Positions 1 to 13,200 of a stretch of DNA of 64,000 nucleotides are shown here, in pieces. The stretch is taken from positions 24,821,673 to 24,885,672 of the forward strand of contig OX031070.1 in the NCBI GenBank assembly GCA_943736015.1. Reading direction: 5' to 3'. Source of the DNA: Tridacna crocea (lineage: Eukaryota > Mollusca > Bivalvia > Cardiida > Cardiidae). A program made the translations under genes and the position numbers. Below the pieces are notes generated by a model. That model did not search any database. It was given only the letters and a program-made list of their open reading frames with translations, and was not told the origin of the DNA. Numbering within the stretch: the first letter of the stretch is position 1; every line of letters starts with the position of its first letter.

Positions 1-147
1 TTTCATTAGTCTGAAATAATTAATATTTGAGTTTGTCATTTCCTATGTAATACTTCAGTTAAAGTATCATATGCATGTATGTAAATAATATTGCAAAAAA
101 GAAAGATTTATTTCATAAACCTTTCTTTTTCTTTTCAAGGGGGGAAG

Positions 148-707
148 TGTTATGTACATACCCAGTTATTCCTAGCTTTGTTCATGTGTGTATCTATTTT
201 TTAATGGTTTTCCCCTGTTGCTATTTTTAGAACTGGATTCTCTCTTGTGGAATATTGTGCTGGAAGTTTCCAGGCCTTTATACAATCTGATTACTAAGAA
301 TTATACAACTGATTTTAACATGAATTTTCTGGAAGTTTCCCTGTTATTATAAAAGGAAAAGCTTTTTACATCTCAGTGTTCACTAGTTAATACATGATTG
401 CCAGACTACAGTGGGGATTATCTTGTGTTTGTGTCATAATTAGTGCCTGGATTACATTCAGTTTGGATTTGGATCAGACTAGACTAAAGTGAGGATTACT
501 TTGTGTGCTTGGATTACATTCAGTTTGGATCAGGATCAGATTGGAATTAAGACTGGAATAATTTGTCTTTTGAATTTAACGTCTAAGGTATTGTTTTGTA
601 CTATTGTAATACTGTCACTGTTTATTTGATATTTTTGTTAATAAATTCTGTTAATTGTTATCGTTTGTTGCTGGCTTCTTCTTTCTAGTTACGCCTGACT
701 CGTAACA
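148..707 (+). mobile_element. LTR of an LTR retrotransposon (probably a 3' LTR)
   Basis: The segment begins TGTTATG and ends CGTAACA, the short inverted ends expected of an LTR. A purine-rich stretch (AAGGGGGGAAG, 137-147) lies directly before it and looks like a polypurine tract, so this would be the 3' LTR and the body of the element would lie left of the window (positions 1-136 being its end). Inside are a TATA-like box near 349 and an AATAAA near 641. The family is unproven, perhaps Ty3/gypsy. Age cannot be judged from one LTR. Confidence 0.55.
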
Positions 708-1130
708 CTTGACAAAAGCCACATTAGCGTTATCAACACTTTGATTCTATATTGCGTCCTGAGTTTCGCCGCTTTGGACAGAAATGTTCGAATTGACGCA
801 AAGTCGGTGAGCAAGACGAATTAAGCACGAATGAAAACGTCATTGTAGTAACGTCTTAAGGTAGTTTCAAATGATTGACAGAATGGCAGCTAGTATCTAT
901 AGAGGAAATGGATTACGATAACGAAGTACTGGACAAATGTTGACATTTCTTTAGTTTTTGTTATATTCGGTCTTTTGTACATCCATTTCGTCTGATGTTA
1001 GAGTTCTGTTCGCTGCCTAGGGATTATTCATAAATTCGTAATGTGAAAGGGTCAGAGCAGTTCAGAAATTAGAGCCGTAAACCATGATAAGAAAGAATCA
1101 GTGGACAGTCCTTCAAACTGGGGCCAATGA
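708..1130. other. 5' flank of gene A
   Basis: Non-repetitive, AT-rich sequence between the LTR and the start codon of gene A. It must hold the 5' UTR and the promoter, or a 5' UTR intron, but no clear TATA box or start site is visible. The LTR ends only 423 bp before the ATG. Confidence 0.4.
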
Positions 1131-1237
1131 ATGATGGATTTACGGTTTGTTGTCAGCATCTTTGCTGTGTTAAAATGCAGTTGGTGTGTGGATGTGCATT
1201 ATTATGTTAGCCCCTCTGGGTCGGACAACAATAATGG
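1131..1237 (+). CDS. Gene A exon 1: signal peptide and N-terminal beta-helix cap motif
   Basis: Residues 1-36. A hydrophobic leader (LRFVVSIFAVLKCSWC) is followed by HYYVSPSGSDNNNG, the tandem-turn motif that opens many secreted right-handed beta-helix proteins. The donor is GTAAGA and the exon ends in phase 2. The 107-nt length equals exon 1 of the paralogue. Confidence 0.88.
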
Positions 1238-4200
1238 GTAAGATTGTATACACTTGAAATATGGCCAATTAAAAACATCTTTTGTGGCATCAACAATTAA
1301 ATTATGAAACGGGGATAAAACAAATGTTTAAGAAAAAAGTTAATTTCATGTTTTCATGTAGTATTTTTATTTTTAACCCCTTTTCCGAGTCTTAAGATAG
1401 GTAGATAATTTGGGAACCTTTAACCCTTTCCGCAACAATCCCTGGTTTTTATGGGTCTGGAATAGTAGCCTTTTGAAAACATTGTGGGAAAAGGAGAAAA
1501 TGCTGGTAACCAGCATTTTCTCCTTTTCCCACAATGTTTTATACCCTATCATAGACAGAAATCATCTTTTCAGCAAGAGTTAAATTGTCGTCTGCAAATG
1601 CTTTCAATTTGGTCTAGTCCAAAAGTTTGTCGTTTGGGAAAAAGTTAAACTATTTATGAAATTATTGCTATAACCTATTCATGTCTATTTGACTTTAGAA
1701 AGTTTTCTGTTCTGTTTCAGAACGAGTAGTAACTTGCCACTGAAAACTATAGCTAGAGCCATCACGTTTGCCTCTGCATCGAGCAACAGTGGAAAAAGTA
1801 AGTGGAGATATGGAGTAAGGTTACTGATATTTTAAGGGCAGCAAAAACTCCCCGTAAATTTTTTACCTTTATAGTCTAGAAAATTTTAGGTAGGTGCCAA
1901 CAACTTTCAGGTCATGGTATGAATAGAACATTAGAGTCCTTAACATGGACACTTTATTCGTGTTCAGTACCTTGGTGATACCAATTTATTTAGATTGATG
2001 ATGGACTGATATTGATTGAAACCGTTTAGGTACTAATGGTTAATACTTCCTTAATGCTGTTTCAAAGCTATTTGTTTTTTGTGGTATTTGTCGAAGACAA
2101 TACCACAATGAGTTCAAGATTGAATTTTGATAACCATGTATCTTACTTTGTACCGTGAATCTAATACCCCATCGCGTTTAGGTACACAGCAGTAGAAAGA
2201 GATTGAGTTCAAGTAATTCCCGCTTAAATTTTGCCGGAATATCCCGGATGTTTGTAGCTTGAAAATGCTCCAAACGCTTTGGAATATCATTACTACGTTC
2301 TCTGTCCTAACCACATACAAACAGACAAAGCAATGATTATATGCTCTTTTATCGCAAAAAAAGCCAGACGGGCTGAAAAACGTAATTTCAAGTGTAATAA
2401 CTCAGCCCTTTTCAAAAAAAGTCGGTCGTCAATGACACTGATAAATTAATCAACCTCCGAAAGGTCCCGGGCTTTAGCGCAAGAATATAAAACTTGGCAT
2501 AAAGTAGTCCAATTTAAATACATGAATATTGCCATTTTCTTCATAATTTGCAGCTAACTAGGACGACATTTCAATTAAAATCTTGATTTGCAGATCTTGT
2601 ATATGATACATATTTTTACATATGCCAGCGTATCCATTTTGTCATAGCGTATCCAAACTCTTTACAGTGTATACCGAGTTTATACCGAGACAGCGTACCC
2701 AAACTTTGTAGAGTTTTAGTTCAACCATTTTGTGCAAAACCGAAGGAAATAAACCCGGTTAAACTCATTTTTTCTCAGGCAAATGACTTTTACGGAGTCA
2801 CTCAAATATGTAATTTGAAATGGCATATCAAAATAAATTGTGCGAAGCTATCGATCGTTGAGATACTTAGTTTTGATTGAAACTAGCTTCTCGCGAAATG
2901 ATACAAATTTGCCAACTGACCTTGGGCTTTTTCGTTCCAAAACTAATTCGTTCCATGGCTTGTTGGTCCTATGATTGCACGCTACTCCATTTGATTGCCC
3001 ATGAATATTTATAGATCGAGGTAATAGACCATTTGCCAAATACCGTTACTGACGTGTCACTTCGAGTTACTTCCCTTTCCACTCGACAATTTTTCCCAAT
3101 CCTGTATATACCCGAATAGTGAAAGTGTCATATTTTTTAAATGGATTACACACTAAACGCGATAAAAATAAACAACTTAAAACGGCCGTGCCGTTAGTTT
3201 CATCAATTATCTTTTTCGAAGACACACACGAAAAAGAACTGTTGTTTTATCAATTTTTCGGTAGACTTCAGAGAGTAAAGCGGTATCATTTATAAGCGCT
3301 GCATGTCTCCTGCCGGGCGTGTTGATAGAGCTTTTTGTATGCAGACTGCATTAACCCTTTGGCTACCAAGTGCGGACCTTTTGCAGACAATATAGATTCA
3401 GATCACACCAGGAAGAACGTGCAGTCTGATCCTAGATCTACAGTACGATACGCAGATATTTTTCCTCGAGATATTCCTTTGAAATAACTTTCGAGGTTTT
3501 ACTATGGGCTTTAAAAGTGGCATTTAATATATTTAGTAAGATAAGGTTTAACTTAAACAAATACCCCCCTCCATTTCTAAAGAAATTAGTGCAAAATTAG
3601 CGTTTAAAGTGGGGCCTGTTAACCCAGGTTACATAATGCATTTGAAAAAAAAATGTTCAGGGAGAAAATTGCATCTTTTGGCACCAGTAATTAGAACAGA
3701 CTTACCCTCCGTCACAGCTTTTAACAATTCCAAACCTTTACAAGTGATCAAGGAAGACTAAACGGGATAAACACTTAATTATGACACGTGTGTGTTAACT
3801 AGTCGGTGCCTAAAAAGAACACAACAGTATTTCATATAGATCATCAACTTTGACGGTGAAACACCGAGATCAAACGTACACCCAGCTAACCCTTGACTAG
3901 CTTTTCAATGAAAATAAGTACAGCACGTATTCGCTTCCTGAAAATGAATTTGTAACATCTTTTCTTCTAAAGGGAATGGAAGGTTTGAAATTTGAATTAA
4001 AATTGGTTATTACGATAGTCAACTTATAAGGTAGTTCAAACAGGAACATGGCAAACATGCAACTATACAGATTTTTAAAAATGTTTTTTCAAAGTTAAGA
4101 TTTTTTGCAATAAATTCAAAATGTTTGATGTCCCAGTTTTTTGTTAGTAGACTGTCTCTGTCTTTTAGCAGATACTGGAACGGTTTTCTGGAAAAATTAT

Positions 4201-7200
4201 CACATTAATAGTTTAAATAAATCACACCACAGATTCCTGGACTTCGAGCCAGTACGTTACAAACTTAGCTACAGAATTACGCAAACATTGGTTGAATAAT
4301 CAGACATAAAATTAGGAAAGGTCTATTGCAGGTATATTGATGTTATCCCCCCACACTCCATTTTTTATAACACTAAATCTTTCACCAACTCTTTACGAAA
4401 CAAAAATTTGAGACTTGCCCAAATTGGAAGTCTTTGCAGATAACAATTTGAATGTGGCTTAAAAATGAAATTTTCTGTAGGAGGGATAGCAAGGGAAAAC
4501 GAGAAAAGGTTGGTTACTAGAATTTTAACCCTTTTCAACAACATTTTTATAAAACTATATTTCTAAGGCTCGTAAAAAATTGGGTTATGTGCATAGGGTT
4601 TTAAATACTTACTGCGAATGTTTTCACCCGACGACAACACTTTGGACTCGTCCAGATACTTAGCATATGGAGACGATTGAATAAACGTGGGTCAAATGGT
4701 TGTAATTGTCTTTTTAAAAAATGAAAAAAAAAAACTATTGTTTAAACAGGAGAAAATGCATGTTGCAAGCCCTTCCTTTTTTCCTCAAATATTTTCGCTC
4801 ACACTTTGAAAATTCTTTTTTTCACAAATGTTTATGAACTACATATTGATTACTTTCAGTTTTCGGTTTTTTGAAAATGTGTGTGTGTGTGGGGGGGGGG
4901 GGGTGGCATCCTCGGATACCCCGGGGTCTCCCTATTTGCTACGCTACATCGACCCCTGGGACAATTGACTAATAAAACTTTGAATCAGCCGCCGAAAATC
5001 GATACGAAACGTCATAGCGTACAGTCCACTCGCCCATCACAAAATGATGATGGAACCAATGAAAAGCCAGCATTCGGCCAGCGGTAAAGCGAGGGAAATT
5101 CAATTAATTGTCCCAGGGGTCGATGTAGCGTAGCAAATAGGAAGACCCCGGGGTATCCGAGGATGGGGTGGGTGGGAAATGTGTTAAGGTTGAGAAAGTG
5201 AGACAAATAACAGACAGTGGGGCAAATCAGTACGTCTGCCCCCTTTTTACACGGGTCGCTCGAAATACTTTGGTAAAAAGTTGATTAGCTGTTTAGTGTC
5301 TTCAGAAAGACAGGGACAGTCCATTTAATGATTTTAAAGTACTATTATCAAACATCTTGTTGCACTTTCAGGCATGTACCTATTGACGAATAACTTATGT
5401 TATCGATCATGAACAAAAGAGACGTGGCTTCAGATCAAAATTCAGACCTTCCATAACTTCTTTTAAGCTTCATTTTGAGTATAAAAAATATGTATCTAAT
5501 GAAGTCTTACCAAAAAAAAAATGGGTGAAGGGTTAAATCGGTGTTCCTTTGATCTCGGTATCGCACTGCAGAGTGGGTGACCTTTAAAAAAAAACAGCTG
5601 TAATGTACTTTCTTCTTACAGATTAGCACATACGTGTCACATTAAATTGACTCTTCTTATCTTTTGTTTTATATTAATTTACCCCTTTAATTTAATTTGA
5701 TTTTAATTTAAACATATTTTATTCAATATATTGACATTTACATTTACAATACAAGAAATGATGTGAAAAGGATTGGAACGAAAGCATGTTGCTTATATAG
5801 TTCCTCTCCCTAAACTGAAACACGTGATACTCCAATAATATCAAATGTCAAAAAAGAAAAGAATTTATTACAAAAGAACAGATAATAGGATTATAAACAA
5901 AAGGGCTCGTTATCTGAAAAATTAACAAGAAAAAATGAAAAGTGATTGGCGATTGAGCAGAGCGGCAGCAAAAGATACAAGTTATGCTTGTGTATAAAAG
6001 TTCGCGACAGTACATTGTCAGAAAAGAAGATCAGCAGATCTAACCTTTGATTGGAATAAATAATTTACCCCTTTGGTTATCATTAATGGTCAGGATTATG
6101 AATTTTATACAGGTTTCAGAGGCTAATTCCGTTCTTAGTCTCTACATGCTCTTTATTTAAATACGATTTTATAAAATGCATATTTTGTCTGTTTGTGATT
6201 TTCTTTTTCAAAGGCAATATCATGAAATATATTTGAATTGTGTTAGAATTGATTTCCGTAGATTTCTTGCTATGTCATTTTCTTTTCAGTTATGAATTTG
6301 TCCAAATTTAAAGGATTTGCGAACGGGACATACGGCATTTGTTACTGAAATAATGCTTTGATTGTCCGGTGTCACGTGATACTGCTGGTGCGCCACTTAC
6401 GATAAAATGGAAATCTCTCTTACCGTCTATTGATTGTAATGTTGGAAATTGAATGTAAAAGGCTAGAGATATTTCATAATTATAGTTTTCAGGAACAAAC
6501 TTAATATTATTCGATATATCAACAGGATTTTTCTCTCTATTCGTCATGCATCCTACTGTCAAGGGGCGTTACTCCTGCTTCTTCTTCATGATCAAAAGGA
6601 GACCACTTATACAAAAATAAACCAAACTTTGTCATGAATATACTCTCGCTTCAACCGAAAAGGTATTCATTTGCTTGGTGGGTTGACTTTTAAGCCAATA
6701 TCTAAACAATATGTCTCTGTTTCTTTCAAACTATTAATTCCACACATGGATTTCCTTGACAAATACCACTTAAGCGTTTTCAACGCTTTGATTTTCCTTG
6801 GGGAGGGTGATGATGCTGGCTGCCCCATTTTCCTAGGTCGAATTCTCGGAAATTGGAGTGATGTCGATGACAAGATTGCTCAGTAATTCTTGAAGGTGAA
6901 GCCTGGATCAGGAGTTTCGTTCTTTATCATTGCAGACCTTTTCATCGACTTGTTGCCCGGTTATCATGATTTGACGTCAACATTGCATGTTCAACATAGA
7001 GGTAACAACCTTACAATCGGATCATTTAGAAACCAACAAGTGCACGTGGTAAGACATGAAGTTATATTCTTTACTAGACTATAAAATTCTAAACATCTTG
7101 CTATCACAAGCAATTAGATCTTCATGCCAAAAGTTGAAAGTGCCTGCAGTGATGTAACCCGTCTTAGAAACTGTAAGACCATTTACGAGAATGATAAATT

Positions 7201-10200
7201 ACTGGTTGACATTTGCCGCTGCCGATCGAGCTTAGCCTTGGTCAAACTACTGGCATCATAGACCCAAATAACAACTGTAAATATTAAATACAGAAAATGG
7301 AATGAGTTTCACGAACGAATTAGATTTATCAGAGATTGTACAGATTCCAATGTCAAGTCTAAGGTCATGTTGTAGCAGACTTCCTGGTACACTAGTTTTG
7401 CACGTACCTTGGACAACAAATTTACATTTACTGTCATCCAATCTTCAGTCAAGGTAAAACCGCACCAATCCCCCCAGATTATCTGTTTAACAGAACGATA
7501 AAAACGTCATTGATTTTGGAAGGTACTGAATAACTTATGAATTGATATTAAAAACGCTTGTCCTAAGGTAGGTATTATTGAATGAGCTCAGTCGACCTTT
7601 ACTTTTATTTGTTCTATGGCCAGGGAAATGGGATTTAATGCATCCACAAAAAGGATCGACCATGTCAGCCTGTGCAGTAGGAACAGGCTGACATACATCG
7701 AAACTTTTGCTATCGGTAATGTTTTCTGTCAGAGGATCATTCTGCCTCATGATTCGGTCGGTTTTAAGACAAGATGGATACTACGTATTCGTAAATATTC
7801 AATGTATTGCTTTGTATTGACAGAGTTGCATTATACACCTTTTTGTCAGAGAACTGCTCATTTAATCTGTTTAACCCTTTACTCCATAGATACTCATTTC
7901 TACGCATTGCTTGTAGGAGCCTTTGGAAAACTTTGTGGCAAAAGGTGAAATTGCTCGTGACGAGCAATTTAACCTTTTGCCACAATGTTTTCTACACTAT
8001 CAATAGGTGTCATATACACATAAGAAACAGCTTTATCCTTGCTCTTGTATAGGATCAATTAGAGATACCATAGAAATGCCTTATGGGGTACAGGATTAAT
8101 AAGATCGACTGACAGAAAGTAGAAAAGAAAATGTTTTCAAGCATATAGTTGTATAATTTCTTTCTTTACAGACAGGCGGTCGTCGTATTCCTGTCAGTAG
8201 CTTAAGGACTGTAACTGATCAAAAGGTTTTTGATGCTCTGCCTTCATCTTCCCGTCGATTTGTAAGTGAAACCAAACAAATTCACAGTATTAATTTAGCA
8301 TTAATAAAAAGATTAGACCAACAGACTCGGATCACAGCTCAATGCTGCCAACATTTGAAACGCAGACGTCATAACGTGATTGCTGGGGTCCGTATTCACC
8401 AACCGTCCTTGAGAACGTTCTTGGTCAAATCTGACCTCTCGAAGGATGCTGGCTGGTCAGTTGGTCGTGCAAAAATAGGTGATTGAGGAGAGAAGAATAC
8501 CGTTACCCTTGTTTTAAATTTTCTTCAGAAATACCAGCTTCGTTACAACCAAATGTCGATTACTCTTTCTATTTGTTTACCTGATGTATTGGAAGAATAA
8601 GATTGTATTTGAAAAAAATATGAGACTTCACGTTTTTTTCGATGTTGTTTAAGAATCTTCTTCATTCAATTATCATTCTTAAGTACAGCACGAGCTGTCA
8701 GCTTGGCCTGAATGTAATGCCTCAGTCTGTCAGATACTTGTTTGAAGTTAATCTCCTAGGTCACTTCAGAATGGTAGCAGAATTTTTACGTTGGTATTTG
8801 GATTGCAAACGAGTATCTCTAAACATAGGCATGGCAGTATCAAAACATAGGCATTGGCTTAAGGATACATACACACAAATTGTGGGATCATGTTCTTACG
8901 AACGAAGTCCGTAACAAAGAAACAAATGAATAAATGCATGGCAGAAATAAGGATCGGAGCGGGATTCGAACTCCGAACTCCCGGACGCAAAGCCAATACC
9001 CTAACCACTGAGCCAAAGAGATATCTCCCTGACGCAGCAGCCAGGTATTGTATTTAAATCGGGAGTATGCCATGCAGGAAGGAGTGGTCTCCCGTAACAC
9101 ACCCCCTCTTAAAGTCATCATTTATTGATGACTCAAAGCCTTATTAGGCAGGAAGTCCGATTTTGGACAACAAATGGGATTAATGGCTCAATGGCCGATC
9201 CCGGACGAGCCCCCATCTTACGAACGAGGTCCGTAACAAAGAAACAAATGAATAAATGCATGGCAGAAATAAGGATCGGAGCGGGATTCGAACTCCGAAC
9301 TCGCGGACGCAAAGCCAATACCCTAACCACTGAGCCAAAGAGATATCTCCCTGACGCAGTAGCCAGGTATTGTATTTAAATCGGGAGTATGCCATGCAGG
9401 AAGGAGTGGTCTCCCGTAACAATGTACATATTTTTTCTAAGTACAAATCTCAAGAAAGATTGCAGACACTGGTCAAACAAATGCTGATACATCATATATT
9501 GTACTAGTTATTTACATTATATCAATGTCTGTCACTGTTTGTAGGTGAAATATGTGCATCTACCGGATCTGAACATAACAAAATATGGTTCTATGCACGA
9601 GTACGGTTCCGGGAGCCAGCGTCAGGCTATGTTGGAAGTCTTTTTCAACGGGAAACCGTTACGACTGGCAAGATGGCCGAATGAGGTTGTGTTTTAGTCC
9701 CTTTTCAACCATTTATTTATAAATAAGATTCCTTAAGTCTACTGCTTTTAAAAACAATGCATGGAGATATGCAGTCTTTTGTTGCTAAGAAAGACGTTCC
9801 TTTAATTTTTTTTCTCAGCTTCTCGTATTTGAAATAAAAGTTGTTTTTTCTCAAATAAATACTTTTACACTGTGTCACTTTCATAAGTAGCGCATTATAC
9901 TGAATTGACGTAGAAAGACTGAAGTTTATGCATGCCCTTTTCTTTTTGTGCTCTGTTTGTTTTACAGACTCTAATTTTGAATTGTTGTTTGATTTATACC
10001 AAGTGTGCCACATATGTGCCATTGAACGTATGAGAGGAACATGTTCGATTATGCACAATAATTTAATGATATTAAACAAAGAAGTATGACCAGGTAAACT
10101 GGCTGGAATCACCCTTTTAGTTATCAGCTTATTAATACATTTCTAGATTGCTCTATATTTTTGCATCATTTTCACTATGAATTCATTAAACGAATTTTTT

Positions 10201-13200
10201 CTATCAAATTTCATACAAATTTTCTGTGAGTGATACCGAGAAGTAATAGTTTGTTACAACCTGTTGCTGGGAAAAGCATTTTCAAGCACGAACTTTTTAT
10301 TTATTCTAAATTCAAAAAATACAAAATATTAAACGTGTTTCTTTCTGGAGAATGATTACAAGCAATGGTGCTTGGATCAGTTTTTAACGTTCGTTCTGTT
10401 AAGGTATTTCGTAAATACTAAGTGAATTATCAGCGCTGGAACCTACACTCTTTGGGTTATGTTTTAAAAGTTTTAATGAATTTGTGGCGAATAAAGTACA
10501 TTTCTATGACAGTTTTACATTATTTAGGGTTTTATTGATATAACTGGAGTACCTGACGGAAGATTCGGCCACAGGATCAAGTACAACTCGACAAAACCAA
10601 CATCATGGAAATTCCTGGATGATGTTTGGGTGTATGGGTTCTGGTAGGTTATATCCAGGTTGCTGTCTGTGTGTCTTTCCGTGTTATTATATTTCTGTAA
10701 CGTTTTACAGTTTCCTTTGATTACCAAAACTGTGGAATAGACCACTGATTAAAAGATGTTCTGAAAGAAAAAGTATGCCACACATTATCGGTATAGAGAT
10801 AACAACTTTGTTGGTTTTCGGTAAATATTTCACGTGAAACAACATTAACTCCCAATTAAGATTACCCGAAAAAAAAATGACAAACCAGTGTAGGTCTAGG
10901 ATTTCCGACAAAGGGGAAAATGATACGTGTGTAATAATTACTCTTCAGTGAAAAAGGTCGACTTCCACCGCACATACTCTCCTTGTTAAGGGAAAGCGAG
11001 TTTGTTTTATTTTCCCTAATGCTCAGTTTGATTTCAAACAAAGTTTTTGGGTTTACTTTGTCATTAACGATAAAAGGGAAAGTGTTGAAAATAACATATC
11101 GTACCCGCTCGAAAGTTTGTTTTCTGGGAAGAGTATAAACATTACCGGTACGGATAATACATGACACCAATGACTTGAGAAAGGTTAGGAGTTTCAAGAA
11201 ATCTAGAAAGGACTTACCAGCATTTTCATGCAGCTACTCGGTTTTAAACGGAAAAAAAAATAATACATCTTATCACACTATTCACAGAAAAAAGGGGATT
11301 TTCTTTTCAAAAGAAAATATTTTGACGAAATGTTGACTTTTACCTTTAACAAATTTATAGTGATTGTGGTTACATTTGAGATGTATCAACACACATGTAA
11401 GTTTATTCTCAGTGAAGTGTTATACTATGTTAAATCACCGTTAGGAAACGTTAGGTTTACGTCAATTTTCAATTTTCACATGAAATCAGTAGCTGGTAGG
11501 TACACATCAACTTGCACAGGATGCACCATAGCACGTCGCATGCCCTTTGACAAATGCTGCATTGAAATGCTGAGCCGATCTCATACAGCGTTTACAGAGT
11601 TGGATTATGTCAATGGCGGGCAAAAGAGATATGTATGCGTATGAGTTATTGTGCAGTACACGGTCAAAATAACATCCCATTTCCTCGCGTTGCTTCTTTT
11701 ACTTGAAAACACGAGCCTATGTTCGACTTCCAACATGACAATGCAACGACTCGCCGTACAGTGGGTTTTCGATAGTATACAGTGAATAAAAATTGGACGT
11801 TTTCCATTGTCAGCAACATGCCCAGAACTTTCTATTATCAAGCATCAATAGGATGTCATTAGAAATCGTGTAAGAAACAATTCACTTCCAAGGATGTTGG
11901 ATGTACAGCATTACAAAATCACACAGACCACAATAAGACCTCCAGCAGAACACATTTAGACCCCCAGCACGAGACCTACTGTATTTCATGCTGAGGCAAT
12001 CCTAGTGGTCCCGTCTTGTTCCGAAGCCACGTGACGTTGACGTATAGTAATCGATAATTAACGATTCGATTTGACAAACAAAATTTTACATGTACATTGG
12101 TAAAGACCATGATACATCCTCTTCTTGAGAATTGTAATTTTTAATTATAATAATGCAGGCATTGCATCACAGGATCACACTAGAAGAAGGCGGTTGTACC
12201 GCCGAAAGCTCGTGTACAGTATTATAATTAAGAATTATATTGGTAAAGGTTAATCTTCCCATTGTTTTCTCATTATAATGATATGTTGTAACGTCATTGT
12301 AATGTTATGTTGTAACTTCATTGTAATGATATGTTGTAACGTCATTGTTATGATATGTTGTAACGTCATTGTAATGTTATGTTGTACAGGTACTATGCTT
12401 GGTCAGAGAGAGCCTTTCATGTTAATACCCTGGATGCAAACAACATGACGATCACGTTCAACAAGAAGACTAACGTTAAGCAAGGATTTAGGACAGGTGT
12501 CTCTTTGTTATTCAATGTTCCAAATAACTTTTTTTGTGTTATTATGTTAAAAAAAACTTTCCATAGTAGCAATCAATCATAGCTTGTTGAGACTCTATTA
12601 GTGTTTGCAACGAATGTGTGAATATTTATAAAGTTTTACAGTACTTGTAGTGGGCTGCGATCTACATATTCTTTGGATCTGAAGCTTGCTCTGTCACAAA
12701 TCAAGTAAATTAGAGCCTGGTAAAAAAACAAAAATGTATAAAAATTAATTCAATGGCCAGAATAAAAAATAACGAAATGATAATTTAGCTTTACTTTTAA
12801 AAAAATCCTTCAGCGTGTGATATGTAGATTTTGATTATAAAACGTCTTGATGCTATGTATGGTTCTTCCTAGCTGTCAATACTATTTGGACTGTTGTTTA
12901 ACCCTTAACTCTCTAACAAATAATCCTGTGTTTCAATGACTTTGTCGAGGAAGAGGAAGGTATTGAAAAAAGTGTGGAAAAAGGAGAAAATACTGGTTAC
13001 CAGCGATTTCTCTTTTTGTTTGCTACAGAGTTATTGTAGTTTGATAAGAAATTTCCCGTCCGGGTAGCTCAGTGTCAAGCGTTCCTGACTCCTCACCTGG
13101 AGGTTGCAGGTTCGATACCCATTTGCGGCGAACCTCCTCTCTGGCGATTTTTCGCTTCTCACCTTTGATGCCTGTGAAAAAGTAGTCAGTGTCATGCCTG

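Larger units (their letters stand above)
1798..6935. other. Intron 2 of gene A, remaining content
   Basis: Longest intron of gene A. Apart from the repeats listed at 3351, 4384 and 4908, I see only AT-rich, non-coding sequence. Open frames here on either strand are short and resemble no known family. Confidence 0.5.

Noticed and set aside
1127-1129. Upstream ATG as the start of gene A
   Set aside because: Out of frame with the signal peptide; the ATG at 1131 gives the same exon length as the paralogue.
4890-4903. G run as a telomere-like or regulatory G-quadruplex
   Set aside because: A single homopolymer next to a GT run; similar runs occur at 35059, 35299 and 61074 and look like ordinary simple sequence.
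9717-10112. 131-residue open frame on the minus strand
   Set aside because: Inside intron 5 of gene A, AT-rich composition with Lys/Asn/Ile bias, no recognisable motif.
13053-13150. Possible tRNA gene
   Set aside because: A and B boxes are present, but the arms do not pair into a full cloverleaf and the sequence continues into a SINE body.
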